Position numbers and translations under genes: made by a program. Source: CADBRN01 sp050944685 (GTDB lineage Bacteria > Bacillota > Clostridia > Lachnospirales > Lachnospiraceae). Taken from it: a stretch of DNA of 64,000 nt. This document shows positions 7,967 through 16,321 of this stretch, piece by piece. Each line of letters starts with the position of its first letter. Position 1 is the stretch's first letter. The notes under the pieces were generated by a model. That model did not search any database. It was not told where the DNA came from and saw nothing but the letters and a program-made list of their open reading frames with translations. Where the stretch lies: assembly GCA_050944685.1 (NCBI GenBank), contig JBMNRP010000004.1, forward strand, positions 80,148 through 144,147, given 5' to 3'.

Positions 7967-8769
7967 AGTATCATCTCCTTGGCAGGGGCACCGGATGTTG
8001 CAAAAGATCTTTTCGGAAAGCGCTTCCGGATCGTCTGCGTACCCAGCCGGGTCGCAGGTGCAACGAGGGAAAGATATCCGGTGCCATATTTTGAATACGA
8101 ACTTTGAAAGATCGAAAGGCGGCTGAGCTCCTTTGAAAGCGGAAGGGGGACAGCACCGTCCACCTTTATTTCCATTAAGTGGCTTCCTCCTGGTAAAAGC
8201 TCTTCTCCTTTTCTTCCGGCTTCCAGTGTAAGTTCTGTAACCCGGGCAGTTATATCTGAATCAAAGGTGATTCGGAAATCCGGATCATCCCTGCCAACGA
8301 GAGCAATTCTTCGGTAGCTGATAATCATCGCCGGGCGCAAATTCGGATAGAGTCGGCAAAAGTTTTGAATTTCCCGATGGATCTGAGCGGAATTTTCATC
8401 CTCTTCAGAAAAGGAAGCCGAATCTTCCGGATGGTTCAGAAAACGTATTGCCTGCCCGTACGGAAGAGAAATTCGCCGTTTGTAAACTATTCCGTTGAAT
8501 TTTTTCTTGAGCTCCACAAATGCGGGGGAGTTTTTATCCGGAACGCAATAACACCGGAGTCTGAGCTTTTCTTTATACATGGGCTTCTCCAGTGAAGTCC
8601 GGATGATCCGGCTGTCCGGAGTGTCATAGTAGATGTTCAGAATCTCACTCTTGCCGTACTGATCCGGAACGGTATAGTCAGCGAGGTATTGACGAAGAGA
8701 GAGATATTGAAATTCGTTCAACATATATTTGATTTCAGCTCGTTCAAAGCTTTGCTTGTATGTTTTCAT
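7963..8769 (-). CDS. VTC-domain (polyphosphate polymerase-like) protein
   Basis: 268 residues of the CYTH/VTC tunnel fold. Basic residues of the tunnel appear in RAEIKYML, KEKLRLRCY, VELKKKFNGIVYKRR, SYRRIAL and the late acidic ITFDSDITAR and LMEIKVDGAVP segments. Eukaryotic Vtc4 makes polyphosphate from ATP; bacterial members of this group are annotated by fold and their product is unproven. Coupled to DUF4956 by a 4-bp overlap, and 61 bp after the beta-helix lipoprotein gene. The alternative is a nucleotide- or phosphate-sensing CYTH protein controlling surface assembly. Confidence 0.85.
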   Translation of the reverse strand: MKTYKQSFERAEIKYMLNEFQYLSLRQYLADYTVPDQYGKSEILNIYYDTPDSRIIRTSLEKPMYKEKLRLRCYCVPDKNSPAFVELKKKFNGIVYKRRISLPYGQAIRFLNHPEDSASFSEEDENSAQIHREIQNFCRLYPNLRPAMIISYRRIALVGRDDPDFRITFDSDITARVTELTLEAGRKGEELLPGGSHLMEIKVDGAVPLPLSKELSRLSIFQSSYSKYGTGYLSLVAPATRLGTQTIRKRFPKRSFATSGAPAKEMIL

Positions 8770-8830
8770 GATTTCTCACTCCTGATTTTCCGATTAATTG
8801 GGCCATACGATTATTCTCGTATGCAGAGTA

Positions 8831-10117
8831 TCAAGCCCTTCCGTTACCGGCCCCTCTTCCCATACCGTTTCCACCGCGCATGCCTCCTCCGCCCATGGTC
8901 TGATTTGTGAGCGTTGTGACTTCTTCGCCGTTCACAGTGACGGTTGCACCATCCAGAGTGCCTTCGCCGACGTAATCAAACGGCGAATTGGCTGTGATGG
9001 AAATTGTGCCGCCGGTGAGAGAAAGATCTCCGTTCGAGTCGATGGCATCGGTATCGCCGCTTCCCATTTCAATGGAAATATCGCCACCGCTTATTACAAC
9101 GGAGACATCAAGAGAGGTTGACTTTGCCGTGGCATTGATACCGTCGTCTGATGCGGAAATTTTCAGCGTCCCGCCATTGATCTCGATCTGTGTCGCCTCA
9201 ATGGCCTCCACTGCGGTCAGATCAAAGCTTCCTCCTTCAATCTGTACCGTTGTTGTTCCGTGGATTGCATCATTTTCCGCATTGATTGTAAATGTACCGC
9301 CCTCGATGTAAATAAATCCAACGGTGTCATCTTCATCGTATTCGGCCTTCAGACCGTTATTCGCTGTCAGATTAAACACTCCATCGGAGACTGCGATGCT
9401 GTCATTCGCTTCGAATGCATCTTTTGTACAGGTAAATGTGTATGTGCCGCCGGTGATCGTCAGTTCATCTTTCGAGGAGACTCCGTTTGCGGTTGAGTCA
9501 ACGGAAAGCGATCCGGAACCGTTCAGAGTAAGATCTGATTTGGAAAAAATCACGGCATCCGTATTTGTGTCGCCATCCGCTGTAAATGTTCCGGTTACGG
9601 AAAGCGAATTTGTCGTTCCGTCCGCCAGTGTGACAAAAACTTTATCCGCCGATTTCACGTAAATGGCAGGAGCGTCACTGTTCGTGATGGTGGCATCCTG
9701 CAGTACAATCTGTACCTTTGCGTCATCGGCAGCTTCGACGGTAACGGTAACGTCCGATGCTTCGCCTGAGAGAACATACACACCTTCTTCTGTGATGGTG
9801 ATATCCTCACCGTCCTTCACCGTATAGCTTGTAGCGGAACTTGTGTCTGCACTTTGCTCCAGATCCCGGTCACTGAACAGATCCGAGGCAGTATAAGATG
9901 TAGTTTCTCCTGTCGCGGTACTTTCCGAAGAGGAAGCAGTCGAATCAGAACTGCTCGAACTCGTTCCGGAAGTATCTGCAGAACTACCTGTGTCCGCCGT
10001 GGAGGTCGAAGTCGTAGTCGTTGTATCGGTACTTGTAGAAGTGGAAGAGCATCCTGCCAATGCAGCTGATCCGGCAAGCATCGAAAGCAGGAGCATCATT
10101 ACGATTTTTTTCTTCAT
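8831..10117 (-). CDS. Surface lipoprotein with beta-helix carbohydrate-binding-like domain (DUF4353)
   Basis: 428 residues. Signal peptide with lipobox LAGCSS (Cys at about residue 23), then a Ser/Thr-rich low-complexity linker to about residue 75 suited to cross the wall. The body is built of right-handed beta-helix rungs of the form GGTFTINAENDAIHG / GGSFDLTAVEAIEA / GGTLKISASDDGINA, typical of DUF4353 proteins annotated as carbohydrate-binding. The C-terminus is Gly/Met-rich (MGGGGMRGGNGMGRG), an unusual flexible tail. First gene of the VTC/DUF4956 operon with GGGGGAA Shine-Dalgarno. Often found with CotH-type kinases, but none is present here. Confidence 0.82.
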   Translation of the reverse strand: MKKKIVMMLLLSMLAGSAALAGCSSTSTSTDTTTTTSTSTADTGSSADTSGTSSSSSDSTASSSESTATGETTSYTASDLFSDRDLEQSADTSSATSYTVKDGEDITITEEGVYVLSGEASDVTVTVEAADDAKVQIVLQDATITNSDAPAIYVKSADKVFVTLADGTTNSLSVTGTFTADGDTNTDAVIFSKSDLTLNGSGSLSVDSTANGVSSKDELTITGGTYTFTCTKDAFEANDSIAVSDGVFNLTANNGLKAEYDEDDTVGFIYIEGGTFTINAENDAIHGTTTVQIEGGSFDLTAVEAIEATQIEINGGTLKISASDDGINATAKSTSLDVSVVISGGDISIEMGSGDTDAIDSNGDLSLTGGTISITANSPFDYVGEGTLDGATVTVNGEEVTTLTNQTMGGGGMRGGNGMGRGAGNGRA

Positions 10118-10149
10118 TATAAGTTCCCCCTTTCTTCTTGTTTCCTTTT

Positions 10150-10200
10150 GATAAGGTGAGTATAAAGTCGACTCTTAAAATGAACCTTAAAGGAATAAAA
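10150..10200 (-). promoter_or_regulatory. Candidate promoter of the locus A minus-strand operon
   Basis: On the minus strand, TATACT sits about 40 bp before the lipoprotein ATG, preceded by two TTTAAG elements separated by GTTCAT (period 12). Direct TTTAAG repeats just upstream of a -10 with no good -35 are typical of OmpR-family (CiaR-like, normally period 11) activation. The response regulator encoded at 13607-14332 is a candidate; the period mismatch lowers confidence. Confidence 0.35.
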
Positions 10201-10305
10201 AAAATAAATGAACAAAAAAAGGGACAAAAAAATCCCGGTTTTAACGGGACATTGGATGCAGATAGCAGCTTGATATTGCCGTAAAAATACGGATACATAG
10301 TCAGA

Positions 10306-10344
10306 AAAGTCTGGCCCTATGGCATACGACCATAGAGCCAGACC
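10306..10344 (-). terminator. Terminator of the alcohol dehydrogenase gene
   Basis: A 14-bp near-perfect stem (GTCTGGCCCTATGG with CCATAGAGCCAGAC, loop CATACGA), followed on the minus strand by TTTTCTG. It lies about 40 bp after the dehydrogenase stop at 10386 and separates it from the lipoprotein operon. Confidence 0.8.
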
Positions 10345-10385
10345 GGGAAGATACGGAATATGGATTAGGAATATAATAAAGGCTG

Positions 10386-11486
10386 TTACAGATCCATTCT
10401 CAGAACGGGTTTGATGCAGCCGTCTTTTTTTGCGCTGGCGATGACCTCGTTAATCTCTTCAAACCGGTAGAAGTGTATCAGACGGTCAAACGGGAACAGA
10501 CCTTTATGATAGTAGTCGATCAGTTTCGGGATGAATTCCTTGGAAACCGCTTCTCCTTCAATGACGCCGGTCATGGTTTTCGCTTCGGACATCAGATCAT
10601 CGTAGACATTCATGCGGATTTCACCGCCGACGCTGACGATCGCTTCGGTTCCCTTGAAGCAAAGACAGCGGAGTCCGGCAAGGATGAAGTTCTCAGTGCC
10701 GGAAGTTTCTACGGAATAATCTGCTCCACCGCCGGTAATTTTTTTGATTTCTGCCGGGATATCCTCACAGGTCCTCCGGTTGATAACATTTGTAGCTCCC
10801 AGTTCTTTTGCCAGTTCCAGAGATTTCGGGTTGCCGCCGACAGCGATGATATGGGCGCAGTTTGCGATTTTTGCCCCCATGATGGCACTCATACCTACAG
10901 TTCCACAGCCGAATACGGCAATTGAGGTACCAAATGATGGCTTCAGGAAATTCAGAACCGTGCCCGCTCCGGTCTGGATACCACACCCAAGGGGTCCGAC
11001 AAGAGCCAGATCGATATCATCATAGGGTACGCGGATGACATTGCTGATATGGACAATGGCATGTGTCGCGAAAGACGACTGCCCGAAAAAGGTAGAAATC
11101 GGCTTTCCGTTTTTGGAGAGTCTTGTCGTATGATCCGGCATGACACCGCCGAAATTAATATCATTAAATTCGTCACACGCATAGGGCATACCATGACGAC
11201 AGTTGTCACAGTGTCCGCAGTAGGCGTAGGAAAAGGCGACACGGTCGCCCGGCTTGAATTCGGTTACACCTGGACCGGTTTTCTCAACCACACCACACCC
11301 TTCGTGACCCAGGACGGCCGGAAGCGGGACCGGTATCTGCTGGGTGCGTGCGACCTCATCGGTATGGCAGATGCCGGAAGCTGTTATTTTTACCAGTACC
11401 TCATTCTCTTTCGGATCAGCCAGATCCACTTCCTCAATCCTGTACGGACCGTTTTTTTCGAAAACAACGGCTGCTTTGATTTTCAT
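10386..11486 (-). CDS. Zinc-dependent alcohol dehydrogenase (MDR superfamily, aryl/benzyl-alcohol dehydrogenase type)
   Basis: 366 residues. Catalytic-zinc ligands appear in ASGICHTDE and LGHEGCGVVE, and the structural-zinc set is CGHCDNCRHGMPYAC. The NAD(P) fold carries FGCGTVGMSAIMGA near residue 195. C-terminal IHFYRFEEINEVIASAKKDGCIKPVLRM matches class-III/aryl-alcohol dehydrogenase ends. Oxidises primary or aromatic alcohols to aldehydes in the cytosol. AAAGGAGG precedes ATG 11486. Monocistronic with its own terminator; neighbours do not reveal the substrate. Confidence 0.87.
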   Translation of the reverse strand: MKIKAAVVFEKNGPYRIEEVDLADPKENEVLVKITASGICHTDEVARTQQIPVPLPAVLGHEGCGVVEKTGPGVTEFKPGDRVAFSYAYCGHCDNCRHGMPYACDEFNDINFGGVMPDHTTRLSKNGKPISTFFGQSSFATHAIVHISNVIRVPYDDIDLALVGPLGCGIQTGAGTVLNFLKPSFGTSIAVFGCGTVGMSAIMGAKIANCAHIIAVGGNPKSLELAKELGATNVINRRTCEDIPAEIKKITGGGADYSVETSGTENFILAGLRCLCFKGTEAIVSVGGEIRMNVYDDLMSEAKTMTGVIEGEAVSKEFIPKLIDYYHKGLFPFDRLIHFYRFEEINEVIASAKKDGCIKPVLRMDL

Positions 11487-11784
11487 ACGAATTCCTCCTT
11501 TGCAATTGGATGGATGCCGGACTGGCAGATGTTCTGAAAAATAGATACATTAATTATATATTACAGTCAGGGAAGTTCCTGCTCAAGTTGTATTTTTTCC
11601 GGGGTGTGAAAAATACAGGTGGTATTGCCGGCAAAATATTCGCCGAAAGCGGTTGGATTATCGAAAAAAACCGATATAATGGATGCATATTTCGGAATCT
11701 GTGCTGACTGACGGAAGGAAGCTGCAAATTTTTTTCCTTTCAGATTCGATTTTTTTATAAGCTAAGCTTCATTTATGTTTAAGG
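11487..11784. other. Non-coding interval between divergent units
   Basis: About 300 bp between the minus-strand dehydrogenase and the leader of the PAP2/two-component operon. It holds the dehydrogenase Shine-Dalgarno and promoter area and AT-rich tracts (three runs of seven to eight T). No credible ORF, hairpin or repeat is visible besides the regulatory site that starts at 11785. Confidence 0.5.
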
Positions 11785-11824
11785 GTTTAGAATTTGTTCA
11801 GCTGCACGGAAAGTTCAGTTTATA
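11785..11824 (+). promoter_or_regulatory. Direct-repeat activator site and -10 of the PAP2-HK-RR operon (site 1)
   Basis: GTTTAG (11785-11790) and GTTCAG (11796-11801) repeat with an 11-bp period, the spacing used by OmpR-family response regulators. TTTATA (11819-11824) lies 17 bp further and could be the -10; no -35 consensus is visible. The same elements at the same spacing occur at 38381-38420 before surface locus B. Autoregulation by the response regulator of this operon is the simplest reading. Confidence 0.5.
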
Positions 11825-11882
11825 CCTGACTTTTATATTTATTTCAATCCCGAAAAGATATTTCAATACGGAGGATGGTATA

Positions 11883-12452
11883 ATGGGTACAGAAATACAG
11901 ATATTGAATGCGATTCAGTCGATCCGATGTCCCTTCCTGGATGTTCTTATGCCTCTGATTTCGAACTGCATAGTTCTGTGGGTTCTTCTTACGGCAGTAA
12001 TGATTATGCGCAAAAATACGCGGAAAGCGGGCTGGATTATTATTTTGTCCATTGCACTGGATCTTATTCTCTGCAATCTTGTGCTGAAGAACGCGTTTCA
12101 TCGTGTAAGGCCGTTTGATGTCAATACAGCTGTCACGTTACTTGTAAAAAAGCCTGTAGATTTTTCCTTCCCGTCAGGGCATACGGCGTTTTCCTTTGCG
12201 ACAGTGACCGGACTCTGGCTTTCCGGGGCACTGAAAAAGCTGAGAATTCCGGCGCTGATATTAGCGTGCCTGATCGCCTTTTCAAGATTATATCTTTATG
12301 TTCATTATCCTACGGACGTTCTTGCGGGAATTGCAGTCGGTGTCTTCTGCGGATGGGCGGCATATAAACTCTTCCAGACAATTTCAGAAAAAAGGGGATC
12401 ACAGGCAGGTGAAATCCATGATCAAGAAGAATGTAAGACAGTCCTCCGTTAA
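11883..12452 (+). CDS. PAP2-family phosphatase (undecaprenyl-pyrophosphate phosphatase-like)
   Basis: 189 residues, start at ATG 11883 with GGAGG 8 bp upstream. The three PAP2 motifs are in order: KNAFHRVRPF (KxxxxxxRP), FSFPSGHTAFSF (PSGH), and SRLYLYVHYPTDVLAG (SRxxxxxHxxxD). About six membrane spans. Family members dephosphorylate lipid pyrophosphates such as undecaprenyl pyrophosphate at the outer face, recycling the carrier used for cell-wall and surface glycans. The 3' end overlaps the histidine kinase by 35 bp, implying joint expression with the two-component system. Confidence 0.88.
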   Translation: MGTEIQILNAIQSIRCPFLDVLMPLISNCIVLWVLLTAVMIMRKNTRKAGWIIILSIALDLILCNLVLKNAFHRVRPFDVNTAVTLLVKKPVDFSFPSGHTAFSFATVTGLWLSGALKKLRIPALILACLIAFSRLYLYVHYPTDVLAGIAVGVFCGWAAYKLFQTISEKRGSQAGEIHDQEECKTVLR

Positions 12453-13638
12453 AAACCGGATTTTTTATTCGAACGCGCTTATGATTCTGGTCACGATAGC
12501 GATATGTGCCGTGATCGGGGCCGTCGGCGTCAAAATATACTGGGACAGAGAAGAAGCGGTTCTTCAGGAAATGCTGGGAAGCCGCGTAGCAGGTGCGGAG
12601 GCAGAGAAACTGATTGAAAACCTGACCGTACACAATGACCGGTTTATTTTGATGGCGGCTCTGGTAGCGCTGTTCTCTGTGATCACGCTGATTCTTGTGA
12701 GCCGTTTTTTTACCAGAATCCTTACGAAGAAGATCATGCAGCCGCTTGAACTTCTGGAGCAGGGAGCCGGACGGATTCGGAATGGCGATTATTCTACACC
12801 GGTTCTCTATGAGGGTGATACAGAGTTTGAACAGGTCTGTGCCGCCTTCAACGGGATGCAGCGGCATCTGAAGGAAGAAAAAGAAAAGAACGCCCGCTAC
12901 GAAAAGGCAAGACAGGAGATGATCGCCGGAATTTCCCATGATCTCAGAAGCCCGCTGACCGCGATTCGGGGCTCCGTCAAGGGGCTGCTCGACGGAGTTG
13001 TCAGCGAACCGGAGCAACAGAAGAAATTTCTGCGGGCCGCTTACAGAAGAAGCGGCGAGATGGATGCACTTTTAAGTGAGCTCTTTTATTTTTCAAAACT
13101 GGAAACCGGAGGGATCCCGGTGCAGGTACAGAAACTTGACCTTTCCGAATATCTGAGCAATTATTGCCGTTCCAAAAAAGAACTGCCGGATTATTCGGAG
13201 GTAGAATTTGTTTGCGAGATCCCCGGGCAGGGAATGAAACCGGTGCAGGCAGATCCGGAGGCACTGCAGAGAATCCTGGACAATATTCTTTCAAACAGCA
13301 GGAAATACGCAGGCGTATCGCCGCTGCGTTTCTTTGTGTCACTTCAGCAGGAAAACGGCTATCAGAAAATTATCCTGCAGGACAATGGACGTGGCGTACC
13401 AAAAGCTAAACTGGATCGTATTTTTGATGAGTTTTACCGTGTGGATGAATCCCGCAGCCGGAAAGAGGGAAGCGGACTCGGCCTTTATATTGTAAAATAT
13501 CTCTGTGAGGAGATGGGCTGCCGCGTGAGCGCCGATCTGGACAGCCATCACGAGGGCTTTGCGGGGCTCTCTGTAAGCATCCTGCTGAAGGAAGGAGAAA
13601 AAACAGATGGCGAGGAAGGACAGAATTCTCATCGTTGA
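12418..13638 (+). CDS. Sensor histidine kinase (HAMP, HisKA, HATPase)
   Basis: 406 residues from ATG 12418. Two membrane spans (about residues 18-38 and 75-97) enclose a short extracytoplasmic loop of under 40 residues, as in intramembrane-sensing kinases. A HAMP-like linker follows, then the H-box ISHDLRSPLTAIRG at about residue 185, N-box NILSNSRKYAG, G1 DNGRGVPK, F-box and G2 GSGLGLYIV. The weak Shine-Dalgarno and overlap with the PAP2 gene suggest coupling. Pairs with the response regulator that starts 32 bp inside its end. The signal may be lipid-carrier or envelope status, judging from the neighbours. Confidence 0.9.
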   Translation: MIKKNVRQSSVKNRIFYSNALMILVTIAICAVIGAVGVKIYWDREEAVLQEMLGSRVAGAEAEKLIENLTVHNDRFILMAALVALFSVITLILVSRFFTRILTKKIMQPLELLEQGAGRIRNGDYSTPVLYEGDTEFEQVCAAFNGMQRHLKEEKEKNARYEKARQEMIAGISHDLRSPLTAIRGSVKGLLDGVVSEPEQQKKFLRAAYRRSGEMDALLSELFYFSKLETGGIPVQVQKLDLSEYLSNYCRSKKELPDYSEVEFVCEIPGQGMKPVQADPEALQRILDNILSNSRKYAGVSPLRFFVSLQQENGYQKIILQDNGRGVPKAKLDRIFDEFYRVDESRSRKEGSGLGLYIVKYLCEEMGCRVSADLDSHHEGFAGLSVSILLKEGEKTDGEEGQNSHR

Positions 13639-14332
13639 AGATGATGCGGACATCAGCATGATTGAAGAAACCTATCTTCAGTCCGCCGGGTATGATACCG
13701 ATGTTCTGACGGATGGGGCAGATATCCTGGTTTATCTGGATGAGCATCCATGTGATCTCGTCCTGCTGGATCTGATGCTTCCGGGAAAGAACGGCTATGA
13801 GATCTGCGAAGAGATCCGAAAAAAGTATGATCTGCCCATACTGATGGTGACGGCGAGGAATGAATCGGTGGATAAAGTGCGCGGGTTCAATTCCGGCGCA
13901 GACGACTATATTCCCAAGCCATTTGATCCGATGGAACTGACTGCTCGTGTGCGGGCAAACTTAAGACAATATCGCCGCCTGAAGGAATCCGGCTCAGACT
14001 CCGGGACGCAGCAGGGGGCCGTGCCGGAGATCCGGATCGGCGATCTGCGCATACAGCCGGACAGCTGGCGCGTGTTCAAGAAGGACCAGGAGGTTCGTCT
14101 GGCAAACCGGGAATTTGAGCTGCTGAAGTTCATGGCGCAGAATCCCAATATCGTTTTCAGCCGGGAACAGCTGATGGAAAGAATATGGGGCTATGACTAT
14201 GTCGGCGACACTTCTACGGTGATGGTACATATCAACCGGCTGCGGGAAAAAATAGAAGATGATCCGAAGAATCCGAAAATACTGGAGACTGTATGGGGAG
14301 CCGGATATCGGCTGAACCGCAAACCCGGATGA
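13607..14332 (+). CDS. OmpR/PhoB-family response regulator
   Basis: 241 residues. Receiver domain residues 1-120 with acidic pocket EDD (11-13), phospho-acceptor Asp55 in LLDLMLPG, and Lys in YIPKPF (about 107). A winged-helix effector domain lies at about residues 140-238 (ANREFELLKFMAQNPNIVFSREQLMERIWG, and the wing GYRL). It dimerises on direct repeats with about 11-bp period. Three such repeats occur in this window at 11785, 14374 and 38381, so it is the best candidate regulator of its own operon, DUF368 and surface locus B. Overlaps the kinase gene by 32 bp. Confidence 0.92.
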   Translation: MARKDRILIVEDDADISMIEETYLQSAGYDTDVLTDGADILVYLDEHPCDLVLLDLMLPGKNGYEICEEIRKKYDLPILMVTARNESVDKVRGFNSGADDYIPKPFDPMELTARVRANLRQYRRLKESGSDSGTQQGAVPEIRIGDLRIQPDSWRVFKKDQEVRLANREFELLKFMAQNPNIVFSREQLMERIWGYDYVGDTSTVMVHINRLREKIEDDPKNPKILETVWGAGYRLNRKPG

Positions 14333-14373
14333 GGATTCGTTTTCTTTTTCTGCCGGTCCTTCAATCAGGAATA

Positions 14374-14414
14374 GTTTAGGATTTATTTAAATCTCCTCCT
14401 ACAGGCTGTTTAGT
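14374..14414 (+). promoter_or_regulatory. Direct-repeat activator site before the DUF368 gene (site 3)
   Basis: GTTTAG (14374-14379) and ATTTAA (14385-14390), period 11, with TTTAGT (14409-14414) 35 bp from the first element; sites 1 and 2 have TTTATA at 34. A degenerate member of the set proposed for the upstream response regulator. Weaker than the other two. Confidence 0.35.
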
Positions 14415-14503
14415 TCTGATTGTTACGATTCGGATAGTCCGAAAACAAGGGGGTTTCGGACCGGAATCAGCAACATCGGAAAGAGGTCTTAGGAGGAGAT
14501 TTT

Positions 14504-15412
14504 ATGTTAAAAGAAGCAGCAGACGGATTCTCTATGGCACTTGCAGACAGTGTTCCCGGAGTTTCCGGAGGAACGGTCGCATTTATTCTGGGATTCTATG
14601 ACCGCTTCATCGGTTCCATAAACCAGCTGGTATTCGGAAGAAAAGAGGAGAAACTGCATGGGCTGAAATACCTGCTGAAGCTGGGGATCGGATGGGCGCT
14701 GGGAATGGGGCTTGCCGTGATTGCCCTGAATGCACTTTTTGAACAGCACATATATTTTGTAAGTTCTCTGTTTGTCGGCTTTATCATCGGTGCACTCCCG
14801 GTGGTATGTATCGAAGAGGCGGATACGGTCCGGGAATGGAAGAAAGGATTTCTGTTCCTGCTTCTGGGCATGTTTCTGGTCATCGGGATTACCGTTCTGA
14901 ATACGAAAGTCCCGTCTGCGTCCATGAATCTGTCTGCTTTTACTCCGGGCCTTGCCGTAAAGCTCTTTCTCATCGGTATGGTAGCAATCAGTGCGATGTT
15001 CCTTCCCGGCATTTCCGGCTCGACCATGCTGCTGATTTTCGGCGCCTATTTGCCGGTGATGAGTGCGCTGAAGGAACTGATGCATTTTCACTTTGCGAGC
15101 CTTCCGGCGGTTTTGGTTTTTGCCCTGGGCATTCTTGCCGGCGCTGCCAGTGTGGTGAAGCTGATTCAGGCGGGTCTTTCCCGCTACCGTACGCAGATGA
15201 TTTACTTTATCCTCGGAATGATGGCTGCCTCTCTGTATGCGATTGTAATGGGACCGACAACGCTGGATGTACCGAAGGCAGCGCTGAGCCTTTCCAATTT
15301 TGATGGAATTGCCTGTGTGATCGGGATAGCGCTTGTCATTGGCATGCAGGCGGTCAAGATGCATGACGGCAGGAAACATATTGAAATGGCGGTTAAGGGA
15401 ACTGAAAAATAA
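14504..15412 (+). CDS. popT: DUF368 undecaprenyl-phosphate translocase
   Basis: 302 residues with about nine membrane spans. DUF368 hallmarks are seen: GFSMALADSVPGVSGGTVAFILGFYDRFI at the start and LPGISGSTMLLIFGAYLPVM in the second repeat. Members of this family (PopT) have been shown to return undecaprenyl phosphate to the inner leaflet. Preceded by AGGAGGAG. Lies 171 bp after the response regulator behind its own candidate activator site. A VTT/DedA-type protein, the other known C55-P translocase group, occurs in locus B (42060). Confidence 0.85.
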   Translation: MLKEAADGFSMALADSVPGVSGGTVAFILGFYDRFIGSINQLVFGRKEEKLHGLKYLLKLGIGWALGMGLAVIALNALFEQHIYFVSSLFVGFIIGALPVVCIEEADTVREWKKGFLFLLLGMFLVIGITVLNTKVPSASMNLSAFTPGLAVKLFLIGMVAISAMFLPGISGSTMLLIFGAYLPVMSALKELMHFHFASLPAVLVFALGILAGAASVVKLIQAGLSRYRTQMIYFILGMMAASLYAIVMGPTTLDVPKAALSLSNFDGIACVIGIALVIGMQAVKMHDGRKHIEMAVKGTEK

Positions 15413-15532
15413 CAGCTTCTCCGCTGCAGTAACGGGCCGGAATTCTCTTACTTGTAATCTTTTGCCGGGTAGGGCATAATATTATTGTCATCGACAGTAC
15501 AAGCCGCAAGACCGGAAATAAGGAGCGAGGGT

Positions 15533-16132
15533 ATGAGTAAGGGAAGACTGGAGGCATTCAGTGATGGAGTACTCGCCATCATTATTACAATCATGGTTCT
15601 GGAAATGAGCGCGCCGGAGGACAACACCTGGTCTGCACTGGCGAGTCTGTTTCCGACCTTTCTCGGGTATCTGATCAGCTATGTGTATATCGGGATTTAC
15701 TGGGTGAATCATCACCGTCTGCTGGCTGCCTCAAAGAAGATCAGCAGAAGGACACTGTGGGATAATCTCCTGTGGATGTTCTGTGTCTCTCTGATCCCGT
15801 TTGCAACATCATGGACATCGAAAGCCGGATTCGGAGGCACGCCGGGTCTTCTGTACAGTATCATCCTTTTTCTTTCGGCGATTGCCTATCACATTCTGGC
15901 CGTATCCGTTTACCGGGCCAATGGCAGAAAAGAGAGATTAATCAGCTTGATCTGCAGCGACATGAGAAGTCTGATTACTATTCTGGGCTATGCCGCGGCG
16001 ATGCCTCTGTCCTATTACCTGCCGGTTGTATCCTACATCATGTACGTCGTCATCGCTTTTTTCTGGATCCTGCCTGATTTCGGGAACGGAAAAGATCATC
16101 CGGAAAGGACACCTTTGAAGCAGGATTCATAA
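15533..16132 (+). CDS. TMEM175-family (DUF1211) potassium channel-like membrane protein
   Basis: 199 residues from ATG 15533 (AAGGAG upstream). The TMEM175 signature RLEAFSDG opens helix 1, and YIGIYWVNHHRLL closes the first half. About six spans. Bacterial TMEM175 proteins form tetrameric K+-selective leak channels. 120 bp after DUF368 on the same strand and ended by a strong terminator, so it is probably last in this unit. Function is by family; no link to the glycan genes is established. Confidence 0.85.
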   Translation: MSKGRLEAFSDGVLAIIITIMVLEMSAPEDNTWSALASLFPTFLGYLISYVYIGIYWVNHHRLLAASKKISRRTLWDNLLWMFCVSLIPFATSWTSKAGFGGTPGLLYSIILFLSAIAYHILAVSVYRANGRKERLISLICSDMRSLITILGYAAAMPLSYYLPVVSYIMYVVIAFFWILPDFGNGKDHPERTPLKQDS

Positions 16133-16156
16133 ACAGAATCAATGAAACCATTATGG

Positions 16157-16189
16157 GAACGGTATGTGAAGACATGCCGTTCTTTTTTT
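16157..16189 (+). terminator. Terminator after the TMEM175-family gene
   Basis: Stem GAACGGTATGT / ACATGCCGTTC with GAAG loop followed by TTTTTTT. Confidence 0.9.
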
Positions 16190-16257
16190 GCAGGAGATGT
16201 GGAAAAAGGCAGATTCAGTTTCAATTTCCTGATGTATGCCTCCGGAAAGACAGGGGG

Positions 16258-16301
16258 TTGACAAATATATCTAATTAGAGTATATTTACATCTAGTTAGA
16301 T
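16258..16301 (+). promoter_or_regulatory. Sigma-A promoter with two MarR-type operators
   Basis: TTGACA (16258-16263), a 17-bp spacer and TATATT (16281-16286) form a near-consensus promoter. The spacer holds the perfect palindrome TCTAATTAGA (16270-16279). ATCTAGTTAGAT (16290-16301), palindromic but for one central position, lies just after the -10. Their centres are 21 bp apart, two helical turns, so two MarR dimers could sit on one face and block polymerase. Points to autorepression of the MarR operon. Confidence 0.75.
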
Positions 16302-16321
16302 ATAAAGGAGGCGGAAACGAT

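Noticed and set aside
14507..15379. 290-codon open frame antisense to DUF368
   Set aside because: Complement of a membrane protein gene with clear family motifs; His/Gln-rich nonsense-like translation.
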